Assembly: GCF_022637395.1 (NCBI RefSeq)
Contig: NZ_CP093338.1
Location: 828,687-892,686, forward strand
DNA length: 64,000 nt
Origin: Shinella sp. H4-D48
GTDB taxonomy: Bacteria > Pseudomonadota > Alphaproteobacteria > Rhizobiales > Rhizobiaceae
Direction of reading: 5' to 3'
Shown here: piece after piece, positions 53,230-61,340 of the stretch
Position numbering within the stretch: the stretch's first letter is position 1
How the letters are laid out: the number at the start of each line of letters is the position of its first letter
The notes under the pieces: generated by a model
Seen by the model: the letters and a program-made list of their open reading frames with translations, nothing else
What the model was told of the DNA's origin: nothing
Database searches by the model: none
Program-made: the position numbers and the translations under genes

Positions 53230-54525
53230 ATGACTGCCCAATCCAGCCGTACAGCCGATATCCGGCATCACGCGAAAAGCCGGGATGGCACGGCGGAAGC
53301 CTTGCTGACGGATCTGCTGCGCGACCTGTTCAAGCTCGACGCTCGCAACGTGACGATCAACCACGACCAATACAGCCTCAACTCGCTGAACGGCTTCTTC
53401 GATACGGGGGAGGGCGAGTTCTTCTTCAAGTTCCACCAGGAGGAGGGTGAAGAAGCAATGAGCGGCGAATACTACCGCGCCGACATTCTCGCCAAGGCCG
53501 GCCTCCCGGTGGATCAGCCAGTCCTGATGTCCGTCCTTCCCGGCGAGCAGATCCTGGTCTATCGCCGCCGCCGCGATCCCCGTTTCTCCGACGTCCTGCG
53601 CGAGCTCGATCTGAAGGATAATCTGCAGCGTCGCGCCAAGGCCGTTGCGGCCGAGCGAAAGCTCAGCCGTGAGGTTCTCGACGTCTACCTTGAGACGTTG
53701 CACCCGATCACACCCGATCAGGCGGCAGCAGAACCCATCAACCGCCTCTTCTTCGAACGCCTGATCGATCCAGTAACGGGCGCCTTTCCAGGCGGTCGGT
53801 TCAAAAGTTTCTACGTCGACCAGGACTTCGCATTTCCAGGCACGTCCCTTTCCTGGGACACGTTCTCGAAAGCGCGCTTCTGCATCAATGGCATTGAATA
53901 TGCCGAAACTGTCGGCGATCTGTTCGCGGCGGCTCATGCTCGCATCGCTCCTAGCAGGCTTGCGGATGCGGGCGGGGTGACGGCGCATGGCGATGCACAT
54001 AATGCCAATGTCTGGTACTCGGAAAGAGGGGAGGAGGCCTCCCTGTCGTTCTTCGACCCCGCTTTCGCAGGCGAACATATTCCCACGCTGCTGGCCGAGG
54101 TAAAGACCACGTTCCACAACGTGCTTGCGCATCCCCTCTGGCTCTACGACCCCGCGTTGGCGGCGGACACATACGAGGCCAAGGCCGCGTTTTCTGACGG
54201 CGTGCTCGATGTGACGATGAACTGGGCGCCGAGCCCGGTGCGAAAGGACCTACTCGGCGTAAAGGCCGCCGACATGTGGAAGCCTCTTCTCAAGACGCTC
54301 CACATGCGTGGGATGCTGCCGGATGACTGGCGCCGGGTGTTGAAGCTCGGCCTCTTCCTCTGCCCGACCCTGGTGATGAACCTGCGGGCCGGTGCAACGA
54401 CCCATAACCCGGTCTCCTCGTTGATCGGGTTCTCTCTGGCCGTCATGGCCGGCAGTGAACCTGTGGCGGGACCGGATTTCCTGACCGAGTTCTTCGACGC
54501 GATAGATCCCCGTGCTGACGTATAA
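53230..54525 (+). CDS. Aminoglycoside-phosphotransferase-fold kinase-like protein
   Basis: A 431-residue protein with the APH/choline-kinase fold. The catalytic loop is HGDAHNAN (253-260), the metal-binding aspartate is in FFDPAFAG (274-281), and probable N-lobe Lys67 and Glu80 are visible. GGGAG precedes the ATG. It lies between the zinc dehydrogenase (89 bp) and the FMN enzyme (51 bp). A small-molecule kinase acting on a hydroxyl of the pathway substrate is the likely role, but no close named relative is recognised and the ~135-residue C-terminal helical tail is unassigned. Confidence 0.78.
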   Translation: MTAQSSRTADIRHHAKSRDGTAEALLTDLLRDLFKLDARNVTINHDQYSLNSLNGFFDTGEGEFFFKFHQEEGEEAMSGEYYRADILAKAGLPVDQPVLMSVLPGEQILVYRRRRDPRFSDVLRELDLKDNLQRRAKAVAAERKLSREVLDVYLETLHPITPDQAAAEPINRLFFERLIDPVTGAFPGGRFKSFYVDQDFAFPGTSLSWDTFSKARFCINGIEYAETVGDLFAAAHARIAPSRLADAGGVTAHGDAHNANVWYSERGEEASLSFFDPAFAGEHIPTLLAEVKTTFHNVLAHPLWLYDPALAADTYEAKAAFSDGVLDVTMNWAPSPVRKDLLGVKAADMWKPLLKTLHMRGMLPDDWRRVLKLGLFLCPTLVMNLRAGATTHNPVSSLIGFSLAVMAGSEPVAGPDFLTEFFDAIDPRADV

Positions 54526-54576
54526 CAGGGATACCGTACCGGTACTGAGGGCCGCCATGGACAGGATTGACGAAAG

Positions 54577-55722
54577 ATGATCGTGAATGTCGACGATTTC
54601 CGCCTTGCCGCGAAGCGACGTCTACCGAAGATTTTCTTCGACTATATCGACGGCGGCAGTTTCGGGGAAGAAACGCTAAGGCGAAACCGCAGGGATTTCG
54701 ACGGGATCGCCCTCCGGCAAAACGTCCTGACAGGTCATGACACGCACGATCTCACAACGACGTTCCTCGGACGCCGCTCGTCCTTGCCGCTGATGCTTGG
54801 ACCTGTCGGCTATCTCGGTCTCTACCGCGGCGAGGGCGATATTCTCGCCGCCAAGGCCGCGGCGAAAGCGGGCGTTGCCTATTGCCTGTCGACGTTTTCG
54901 CTCAAATCCATCGAGACGGTCGCGCGCGCCGCAGGCGGCAACCGGGACTTCCAGCTCTATGTCCTCAACGACAAGGGTCTGACGGAGGAACTGCTGACGG
55001 TCGCCGAACGGGCCGGGGCTGGTGCACTGTTCGTAACGGTTGACACGGCCATTACGGGAATCCGCGAGAAGGATGTCAGGAATGGCTTTCGCGCGGCAAC
55101 GCGCCCGACGCCGAGGATGCTCGCCAACATGGCGACCAGACCCTTCTGGTGCTACGACATCCTGCGGGCCGGCACGCCCGCGGTCGAGATTCTCGCCCGC
55201 AAGCCGGAATTCGGCAAAGGCGCTCTTGAGCAGGCAGCCAACCTGTCGCGCAGGATAGACAAGACGCTGAACTGGGCGCAGATCGAATGGCTTCGCGACC
55301 GCTGGAAGGGCAAGCTTGTCATCAAGGGCATTCTCGAACCGGATGATGCTATGAAGGCGCGCGAGGTTGGCGCCGACGCGATCGTGCTTTCCAACCATGG
55401 GGGACGACAACTTGATTCCGCCGCATCGACGATCAGCGTCCTGCCAGAAATTGCCGATAGGACGCGGGGCGAGCTCGAATTGCTCATCGACAGCGGTTTC
55501 CGCCGCGGCTCTGACATCCTGAAGGCTTTGGCGCTTGGCGCCTCCGGCGTCCTGCTTGGCAGAGCCTACGCCTTCGCACTCGCCGCCGGCGGCGAAGCCG
55601 GCGTTGCGAGGATGCTGAGCATCCTGGAAAGCGAAATGACAATCAACCTTGCTCTCATGGGTCTGGAATCGATCGAGGCGTTGCAGGCAAAAGGTGCGGA
55701 CGCGCTACGCATCGGCTCGTGA
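54577..55722 (+). CDS. FMN-dependent alpha-hydroxyacid dehydrogenase/oxidase
   Basis: A 381-residue member of the lactate/glycolate/mandelate oxidase family. The active-site residues are Y23 (FDYIDGG), Y128, K250, the proton-abstracting H274 and substrate-binding R277 (SNHGGRQLD). It should turn a 2-hydroxy acid into a 2-oxo acid. It is the last gene of the HutC-linked cluster. Its stop codon lies at or within the edge of an IS remnant, so the native C-terminus may have been altered by a few residues. A paralogue, LldD-like, is at the right end of the window. Confidence 0.88.
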   Translation: MIVNVDDFRLAAKRRLPKIFFDYIDGGSFGEETLRRNRRDFDGIALRQNVLTGHDTHDLTTTFLGRRSSLPLMLGPVGYLGLYRGEGDILAAKAAAKAGVAYCLSTFSLKSIETVARAAGGNRDFQLYVLNDKGLTEELLTVAERAGAGALFVTVDTAITGIREKDVRNGFRAATRPTPRMLANMATRPFWCYDILRAGTPAVEILARKPEFGKGALEQAANLSRRIDKTLNWAQIEWLRDRWKGKLVIKGILEPDDAMKAREVGADAIVLSNHGGRQLDSAASTISVLPEIADRTRGELELLIDSGFRRGSDILKALALGASGVLLGRAYAFALAAGGEAGVARMLSILESEMTINLALMGLESIEALQAKGADALRIGS

Positions 55723-55885
55723 AGCCGCGCCGCCAGTTCCGCATACGCTTCAGCAGCCGGCGCACCTGGCGCTCGCTCAGATCAAGCACATGCGCCGCCG
55801 ACACTGTGGTCATCCGGCCGGCAACCACCTTCGACAAGATCTCGATCCGTTGCAGATCGCGCTCGCTCATCGCTATCAATCCCAT
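55719..55885 (-). pseudogene. Transposase fragment, truncated and frameshifted
   Basis: Reading from 55885, the peptide MGLIAMSERDLQRIEI, then RMTTVSAAHVLDLSERQ and RRLLKRMR, is the N-terminal helix-turn-helix of ISNCY-type transposases. After RMR, dropping one A restores TGGAAS, the expected continuation, so there is a one-base insertion near 55737. Similarity then stops at the boundary with the FMN hydroxyacid dehydrogenase gene. It cannot encode an active transposase. Confidence 0.7.
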
Positions 55886-55924
55886 CTGCAATCTCCCAGG
55901 CATCATTCAGGCCCCGGGGAGAGT

Positions 55925-55964
55925 GACATTCCAACTTTGCAGAATCAGGACACTTCAACTTTGC
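55925..55964. repeat. Tandem 16-base terminal motif of the IS remnant
   Basis: GACATTCCAACTTTGC (55925-55940) and GACACTTCAACTTTGC (55949-55964) match at 14 of 16 positions with a 24-bp period. They lie 40-80 bp upstream of the transposase start, where the element's end is expected, and probably are transposase-binding repeats. Confidence 0.5.
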
Positions 55965-56029
55965 GGCTACACACAAAGATCGCGTAATATGAATTATGGA
56001 ACACACAAGATGTCGCCGACTGAGACGAG

Positions 56030-56065
56030 CAGCCCGCCAGTGCCCGATCGGCGCATGGCGGGCTG
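56030..56065 (-). terminator. Long hairpin downstream of the zinc alcohol dehydrogenase gene
   Basis: CAGCCCGCCA (56030-56039) pairs perfectly with TGGCGGGCTG (56056-56065). The loop can extend the stem by five more pairs past a one-base bulge. It lies 15 bp beyond the dehydrogenase stop on the - strand. No strong U-run follows. Confidence 0.5.
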
Positions 56066-56079
56066 TCGTGGTTTGATTG

Positions 56080-57117
56080 TCAGGCCGCGAGGATGACTTT
56101 CATTGCTTTTTCGCGGGCGGCGTTGCCGAATACGTCGTAGGCGTCAAGGATCTGGTCGAGCCGGAAGCGGTGCGTGATGAGTTTGCCGGGATCGAACTTT
56201 CCGGCTTTCACCGTCTTCAGCAGCATCGGTGTCGTGTTGGTGTTTACGAGGCCCATCGAAATGTTGATGTTCTTGATCCAGAGATCCTCGATGCGCAGTT
56301 CCACCGGCTTGCCGTGAACGCCGACATTGGCGATCTTGCCGCCGGCCGAGACGATCTTCTGGCAGATGTCGAAGGTTGCGGGAACGCCGACCGCCTCGAT
56401 CGCCACATCGACACCCTGGCCGCCGGTCATATCCATGATCCGGGACGCGGCATCTTCCTCGCCAACCTGAACAGTGTCGGTGGCGCCGAACTGACGGGCA
56501 AGCGCCAGGCGCGCCGGGTCCATGTCGATCATCACGATCCTGCCCGGCGAGTAGAACTGCGCCGTGAGCAGTGCCGACATGCCGACCGGCCCCGCCCCAA
56601 CGATGGCGATCGTATCGCCCGGCTTCACGCCGCCCGCCTGAACACCGATTTCAAGACCAGTCGGCAGGATATCGGACAGCATGACGAGCGCTTCCTCGTC
56701 CGCGCCCTCAGGGATCGGATAGAGCGAATTGTCGCCGTGGCGGATGCGGACATATTCGGCCTGCGTTCCATCGACCGTATTGCCAAGCTGCCAGCCGCCA
56801 TCATCGCAATGGGAATAGAGTTGGCGCTTGCAGTTCGGGCACGAGCCGCAGGACGTGATGCAGGAGATCAAGACGGGATCGCCCTTGCGGAAATTGCGCA
56901 CCGCGCTACCGACATCATCGACAATGCCGACGCCTTCGTGACCGAGCGTGCGCCCTTCGCCGACGCTGGGCACATCGCCCTTGAGAATGTGCAGGTCACT
57001 ACCGCAGATGGTCGTCTTCGTGATCTTCACGATGACATCCGTGGCTTCCTGAATGACCGGCTTCGGCTTTTCGACCCAGTCTTTTTTCCCGGGGCCGTAA
57101 TAAACAAGCGCTTTCAT
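56080..57117 (-). CDS. Zinc-dependent alcohol dehydrogenase (MDR family)
   Basis: A 345-residue class III-like MDR dehydrogenase. It has catalytic-zinc residues in ICGSD and LGHEG, four structural-zinc cysteines in CGSCPNCKRQLYSHC and the cofactor motif GAGPVGM. The start at 57117 is chosen for GGGAGGATC just upstream; an earlier in-frame ATG lacks a ribosome site. It is a single-gene unit between the IS remnant and the AraC gene. It may process short-chain or aromatic alcohols; no specific substrate is evident. Confidence 0.87.
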   Translation of the reverse strand: MKALVYYGPGKKDWVEKPKPVIQEATDVIVKITKTTICGSDLHILKGDVPSVGEGRTLGHEGVGIVDDVGSAVRNFRKGDPVLISCITSCGSCPNCKRQLYSHCDDGGWQLGNTVDGTQAEYVRIRHGDNSLYPIPEGADEEALVMLSDILPTGLEIGVQAGGVKPGDTIAIVGAGPVGMSALLTAQFYSPGRIVMIDMDPARLALARQFGATDTVQVGEEDAASRIMDMTGGQGVDVAIEAVGVPATFDICQKIVSAGGKIANVGVHGKPVELRIEDLWIKNINISMGLVNTNTTPMLLKTVKAGKFDPGKLITHRFRLDQILDAYDVFGNAAREKAMKVILAA

Positions 57118-57385
57118 CAGATCCTCCCGCGGGGGCGCGCGCCTCAGCATGGTTTTGCAAAGATCACACAAACCCGTCTCCTGTCCGGATGGTGAGGCGC
57201 CCCACGGGCACCCATGCGCAATCTAGACGAGGAACGGGCGGCAATCAGAGCGAAGCCTGCTCCATTCGGGAAGGCGCTCATCGAAATCGGAAGCATTCAG
57301 TTGCACGCGCTCAAATCGGCTGCCGAAACGGATCGGCGGCCACACGTCCGGTGCGAAGGCGCTGCACCAAGATGCAGTCGCGCCA

Positions 57386-58402
57386 CTACATCCGGGCGAA
57401 GCGATTTCGCAATGTCTGGGACGGCGTTTCGCCGAAGCGTTGCCGATAGAAGGCCGTCATTGCGGAGAGGTTCACATATCCCCTCGTCCCGGCGATGGAC
57501 GAGACCGTCTGACCGGGCGGCGCCTCTTCCAGCGCCTTGCGCAACCCGTCGAGCCGCCGGGCGGTCAGATAGTCATGCGGCGTCACACCGCGAAAGCGCC
57601 GAAAACCTTCTGAAAGGCTGCGGGCGGAAATGCCAAGCTGTGCGGCAATGTCGGCGACGGATGGCGCCTCATGCGCCCTCTCCTCCATCAGCCGCTCCGC
57701 CTCACGCACATAACGGGGTGCAGCGCTGCGCGCACCCGTTTCGAGATTGAGACCCGAGCATTCCGCCCAGCCGCGCAACAGCTCCAGGCAAAGGGTCTCC
57801 TCGATCCGCTTTTCGATAAGCGGACTGGCGATGCGGTTGTTCTGCGCATCGACCGACAGGGTCGCGTAGTCGAGAAGGGAGAGCCAGGGCGAGTGGCCGC
57901 GGCCGAAAACCAGACGCTTCTTCCAGAGGTCGTCTTCGGGCACGAAGCCGTACCACCGCTGCGCCGTCTCCTCCATCAGCTTGTGCGGGATCGTCAGGTT
58001 GAACTGGAGGTCGTCACCATCGGCAATGTTCCAGTAGTCGGTGCGGCTGCAATCGACGACGTAGCTGTCTCCGGCAACGGTGTCGAAACCCGACCCGTCC
58101 GTGAGCGGATGGCGCACCCCGCCGCGCATGGTATTGACCACGATGATATTGCCCGACGACGGATCGAATTCGTCCGCCCGCGTCGGCACGCCGAAGCAGA
58201 AGCGGCTCAGCACGATCCGGCCGATGGAAAGCGTGCGCAAGGTGGCGTTGGGATCAGAGCCTGCGACGAGCGGCCGGGTCGCCAGCGGCATATACACCCG
58301 GTGGCAGAACGCGTTCACCTCCGACCAGTCCCGAGACGCATTCAGCCTGCCGCTCAAGAGCGGCTGGCCTTGCGCATCATAAAGCAGAGCATGCTCGAGC
58401 AT
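57386..58402 (-). CDS. AraC family transcriptional regulator
   Basis: A 338-residue regulator with an N-terminal AraC-like ligand-binding domain (about 1-215) and a C-terminal pair of helix-turn-helix motifs (PSVADIAAQLGISARSLSEGFRRFRG and SSIAGTRGYVNLSAMTAFYRQRFGETP). It diverges from the aminotransferase-ligase-deacetylase operon at 58580 and is its likely activator. The intergenic region holds 20-bp-spaced direct repeats that fit AraC-type binding. Confidence 0.9.
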   Translation of the reverse strand: MLEHALLYDAQGQPLLSGRLNASRDWSEVNAFCHRVYMPLATRPLVAGSDPNATLRTLSIGRIVLSRFCFGVPTRADEFDPSSGNIIVVNTMRGGVRHPLTDGSGFDTVAGDSYVVDCSRTDYWNIADGDDLQFNLTIPHKLMEETAQRWYGFVPEDDLWKKRLVFGRGHSPWLSLLDYATLSVDAQNNRIASPLIEKRIEETLCLELLRGWAECSGLNLETGARSAAPRYVREAERLMEERAHEAPSVADIAAQLGISARSLSEGFRRFRGVTPHDYLTARRLDGLRKALEEAPPGQTVSSIAGTRGYVNLSAMTAFYRQRFGETPSQTLRNRFARM

Positions 58403-58514
58403 TGTCAGCCCTCCTCCATCCTCAACCGCATTCTGCCTGGAAACCGCGAAAATTCAATCGCGCGCTTCGCCGCGTGGTCTGCTGCGGGTGGTCACGATCA
58501 TCCCATCTTGCCGT

Positions 58515-58553
58515 TTGACACTTGAAATCACATCAACCAATATGTGATCACAT
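58515..58553 (+). promoter_or_regulatory. Promoter with AraC-type direct repeats
   Basis: TTGACA (58515-58520) and CAATAT (58538-58543) form a -35/-10 pair with 17 bp spacing. ATCACAT occurs at 58527-58533 and again at 58547-58553, 20 bp apart, about two helical turns. The second copy is half of the perfect palindrome ATGTGATCACAT (58542-58553). The repeats overlap the promoter, so repression or regulated occlusion is possible. Confidence 0.5.
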
Positions 58554-58579
58554 TTTTAACAAACCTGCTGGAGAACGGG

Positions 58580-59953
58580 ATGGAGAGGGCGAACCTGGAG
58601 ACGCGCGCGCGCGCGCTCATCGAGGCGGAAGCGGAGGTTTTTCGTGCGAGGCGTCCGCGTTGCGCGGCGGCCCATGATGAGGCGACGTCAGGTTTCTTCG
58701 ATGGCGTGCCGCAACACTGGATGCTCGACTGGCCAACACCCTTTCCGCTCGTCGTGGACCAGGCAAGCGGCGTGGAACTTGTCGATCTCGACGGCAACCG
58801 CATTGTCGACGTCTGCCTCGGCGATACCGGCGCCATGTTCGGTCACGGCCCTGCCCCCGTGCTGGAGGCGTTGAAGAATGCCGGCACGCGCGGCCTTACC
58901 ACCATGCTGCCCTCCTCCGATGCGCAGGTCGTCGGCCGCCTGCTGGTCGAGCGCTTCGGCCTGCCGCGCTGGCAGCTTGGTGCGACCGCGAGCGATGCCA
59001 ACCGCTTCGCCATTCGTGTCGCCCGCGCAGTCACGGGCCGCGCCAAACTGCTCGTCTTCGATGGCTGCTACCATGGCGCGGTGGACGATACGCTGGTCGA
59101 CCTCGTCGACGGCAAGACCATCTCGCGACGTAACCTGCTCGGGCAGGTGCGCGATCTCGGTGAACTGACGGTCTCCATTCCCTTCAACGACGAAGCAGCA
59201 CTTGCCGACGCGCTTGCCGCCAACGACATCGCCTGCGTACTCGCCGAACCGGTCATGACGAACTGCGGCATGATCCCGCCTGCTGCGGGCTTCCACGATG
59301 CGCTGCGCCACCTCACCCGCGAGGCCGGCACACTGCTTCTCATCGACGAGACGCACACCATCTCCACCGGGCTTGGAGGCTATACGAAGGTACACAGCCT
59401 CGAGCCGGACCTCATCGTCATGGGCAAGCCGATCGGTGGTGGCGTGCCGGTCAGCGTGTGGGGCATGACACAGGCCATCTCCGACAAGCTGCACGTCATC
59501 CGCCGCGAACAGAGCGGGCATGGCCATTCCGGCATCGGCACCACGCTGTCCGGCAGCGCGCTGCAGCTTGCCTGCCTGCGCGCCTGCCTCGAACACGTCA
59601 TGACCGAGGAGGCCTATGCGAAGATGCAGGCCAATGCCGACCGCATCGAGGCCGGCTTCAAGGCGGCCATCGCCGGCGCCGGGCTCGACTGGACCGTATC
59701 GCGCGTGGGCGCGCGGCTGGAGGTCGTCTTCTCCGCCCTGCCGGTCAAGAACGCCGCAGAGGCGCGGGCCGCGGCATCGGACACGATCGAGGCGGCGCTG
59801 CATCTTTCGATGCTGAACCTCGGTTATCTACTGACGCCGTTCCACAACATGGTACTCGTCAGCCCTGCCCTCTCCGAAAAACAGGCAGGTGGTCTCGTCA
59901 ATGCCTTCTCGACAGTGCTTGAGCGCCTTATTGAGCGGAGGGCCGCCGCATGA
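58580..59953 (+). CDS. Class III PLP-dependent aminotransferase
   Basis: A 457-residue fold-type I aminotransferase of the class III (omega-amino acid / GSA-aminomutase-like) group. The PLP lysine is K283 in MGKPIGGG and the phosphate/ring contacts lie in LLIDETHT (253-260). The start at 58580 has GGAGAACGG upstream. An in-frame GTG at 58544 falls inside the operator palindrome and is rejected. It is the first gene of a three-gene operon with a PuuA-like ligase and an acetylpolyamine deacetylase, so transamination of a terminal amine of a polyamine or its gamma-glutamyl or acetyl derivative is likely. Confidence 0.87.
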   Translation: MERANLETRARALIEAEAEVFRARRPRCAAAHDEATSGFFDGVPQHWMLDWPTPFPLVVDQASGVELVDLDGNRIVDVCLGDTGAMFGHGPAPVLEALKNAGTRGLTTMLPSSDAQVVGRLLVERFGLPRWQLGATASDANRFAIRVARAVTGRAKLLVFDGCYHGAVDDTLVDLVDGKTISRRNLLGQVRDLGELTVSIPFNDEAALADALAANDIACVLAEPVMTNCGMIPPAAGFHDALRHLTREAGTLLLIDETHTISTGLGGYTKVHSLEPDLIVMGKPIGGGVPVSVWGMTQAISDKLHVIRREQSGHGHSGIGTTLSGSALQLACLRACLEHVMTEEAYAKMQANADRIEAGFKAAIAGAGLDWTVSRVGARLEVVFSALPVKNAAEARAAASDTIEAALHLSMLNLGYLLTPFHNMVLVSPALSEKQAGGLVNAFSTVLERLIERRAAA

Positions 59954-61338
59954 GCCGTGATCTTGCCAATCGCCCAGCCTCTGCCGCAGATATTTCCGAG
60001 GCAGAGGCGTTTCTGGCCGCCCATCCGGAAATCACCGCCTTCGATCTCGTGCTGATCGATCTCAATGGTATCGCGCGCGGCAAGATCATCCGCCGACACG
60101 AGCTGTTGCCGATCTTCCGATCCGGCCGCCACCTGCCGGGCTCCATTCTCGGCCTTGATGTCACCGGCGAGGACGTCGAGGACACCGGCCTTGTCTGGTC
60201 GGACGGCGATGCCGACCGCCGCGCCTGGCCAGTTGCCGGCTCCCTAGTGCCCCTGCCCTGGACGTCGCCGCCGCGCGGCGAAGTGCGGCTGGCGCTCTAC
60301 GAACTAGACGGCACGCCGATGGATGCCGACCCGCGCCATGCGCTGGCGCGGCAGGTCGATCTGCTGGAGGCCGACGGATACCATCCCGTCCTTGCCTACG
60401 AACTGGAATTCTACCTTCTGGACCGCGAACGCACGGCAGATGGCGATTTCCAGCCGCTCCGCCTGCCGCTGACAGATGAGCGACCGGAGGGCATTCAGGT
60501 CTATGGTGTTTCCGAACTCGACCGACTGGAACCCTTCATCGACGCGGTCTATCGCGGTGCGGAAGCGCAGGGCCTGCCTGTCGAGACGATGATTTCGGAA
60601 TATGCCCAGGGCCAGTTCGAACTGACGCTGCGCCATGGCGGCGCGCTGCGTGCAGCTGACGACCTTGCCATGCTGAAGCGGCTCATCCGGGCGCTTGCCG
60701 TGCGCCACGGCATGATGGCCTGCTTCATGGCCAAGCCTTTCGCCGGCAGGGCAGGCTCGGGCATGCATGTCCACGCCAGCCTTGGCGACGCCGCAGGCGA
60801 AAACCTGTTTGCCGATCATGGCGAAGCCCTGTCGCCCCTCTTGAGACACGCCGTCGCGGGTCTGCTGGAGACGATGGAGGAATCCATGCTCGTCTTCGCG
60901 CCACACTTCAACTCGTGGCGTCGCTTTTCCGCGCAGAGCTACGCGCCGACGACGCCCACCTGGGGCACGAACAACCGCAGCGTCGCCGTGCGTATTCCAA
61001 CGGGCTCGCCGGCGGGCCGCCATCTGGAGCAGCGCGCGGCCGGAATCGATTCCAACCCCTATCTCGTTGGCGCGACGGTGCTTGCGGGCATGCGCAAGGG
61101 CATCCTCGCCAAGGCCGATCCCGGCCCGGAAACGACGGCCTATGCCGAAGCCACCGGCGACGATCTGCCACCGGACTGGCGCGGCGCCATCGAGACGGCG
61201 GGCAGCTCCGCCTTCCTCAAGGAGGCGCTCGGCGAGCGTCTGCATCACGTCTTCCTCGCCCTCAAGCGCGCCGAATATCGTCGCTTCGCCAACGAAGTGA
61301 CCGCACTCGAACGCACATTCTACGGTGAAATCGTCTGA
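59950..61338 (+). CDS. Glutamine-synthetase-family gamma-glutamyl-polyamine synthetase (PuuA-like)
   Basis: A 462-residue ligase of the glutamine synthetase fold. It has metal/ATP residues in LAYELEFYLL, SEYAQGQFELTL and GSGMHVHAS and the arginine-rich NNRSVAVRIP. It lacks the adenylylation tail of GlnA and is closest in layout to PuuA, which ligates glutamate to putrescine. The start overlaps the aminotransferase stop (ATGA). With the neighbours it suggests polyamine degradation through gamma-glutamylated intermediates. The exact amine is unknown. Confidence 0.87.
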   Translation: MSRDLANRPASAADISEAEAFLAAHPEITAFDLVLIDLNGIARGKIIRRHELLPIFRSGRHLPGSILGLDVTGEDVEDTGLVWSDGDADRRAWPVAGSLVPLPWTSPPRGEVRLALYELDGTPMDADPRHALARQVDLLEADGYHPVLAYELEFYLLDRERTADGDFQPLRLPLTDERPEGIQVYGVSELDRLEPFIDAVYRGAEAQGLPVETMISEYAQGQFELTLRHGGALRAADDLAMLKRLIRALAVRHGMMACFMAKPFAGRAGSGMHVHASLGDAAGENLFADHGEALSPLLRHAVAGLLETMEESMLVFAPHFNSWRRFSAQSYAPTTPTWGTNNRSVAVRIPTGSPAGRHLEQRAAGIDSNPYLVGATVLAGMRKGILAKADPGPETTAYAEATGDDLPPDWRGAIETAGSSAFLKEALGERLHHVFLALKRAEYRRFANEVTALERTFYGEIV

Positions 61339-61340
61339 CC

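Larger units (their letters stand above)
55719..55980 (-). mobile_element. IS remnant (ISNCY-like) with truncated transposase
   Basis: The interval holds the first ~60 codons of a transposase on the - strand and, upstream of it, a terminal region with a tandem motif. The transposase similarity ends at about 55719, exactly at the FMN gene's stop codon. The rest of the element is gone. The right boundary is estimated from the terminal repeats and is not exact. Confidence 0.65.

Noticed and set aside
57214..57385. Small + strand gene between the zinc dehydrogenase and the AraC gene
   Set aside because: The frame runs on antisense through the AraC gene, has no ribosome site and no recognisable similarity.
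58611..58622. Alternating CG tract in the aminotransferase gene as a special DNA structure
   Set aside because: It is short and encodes ordinary Arg/Ala codons near the N-terminus.
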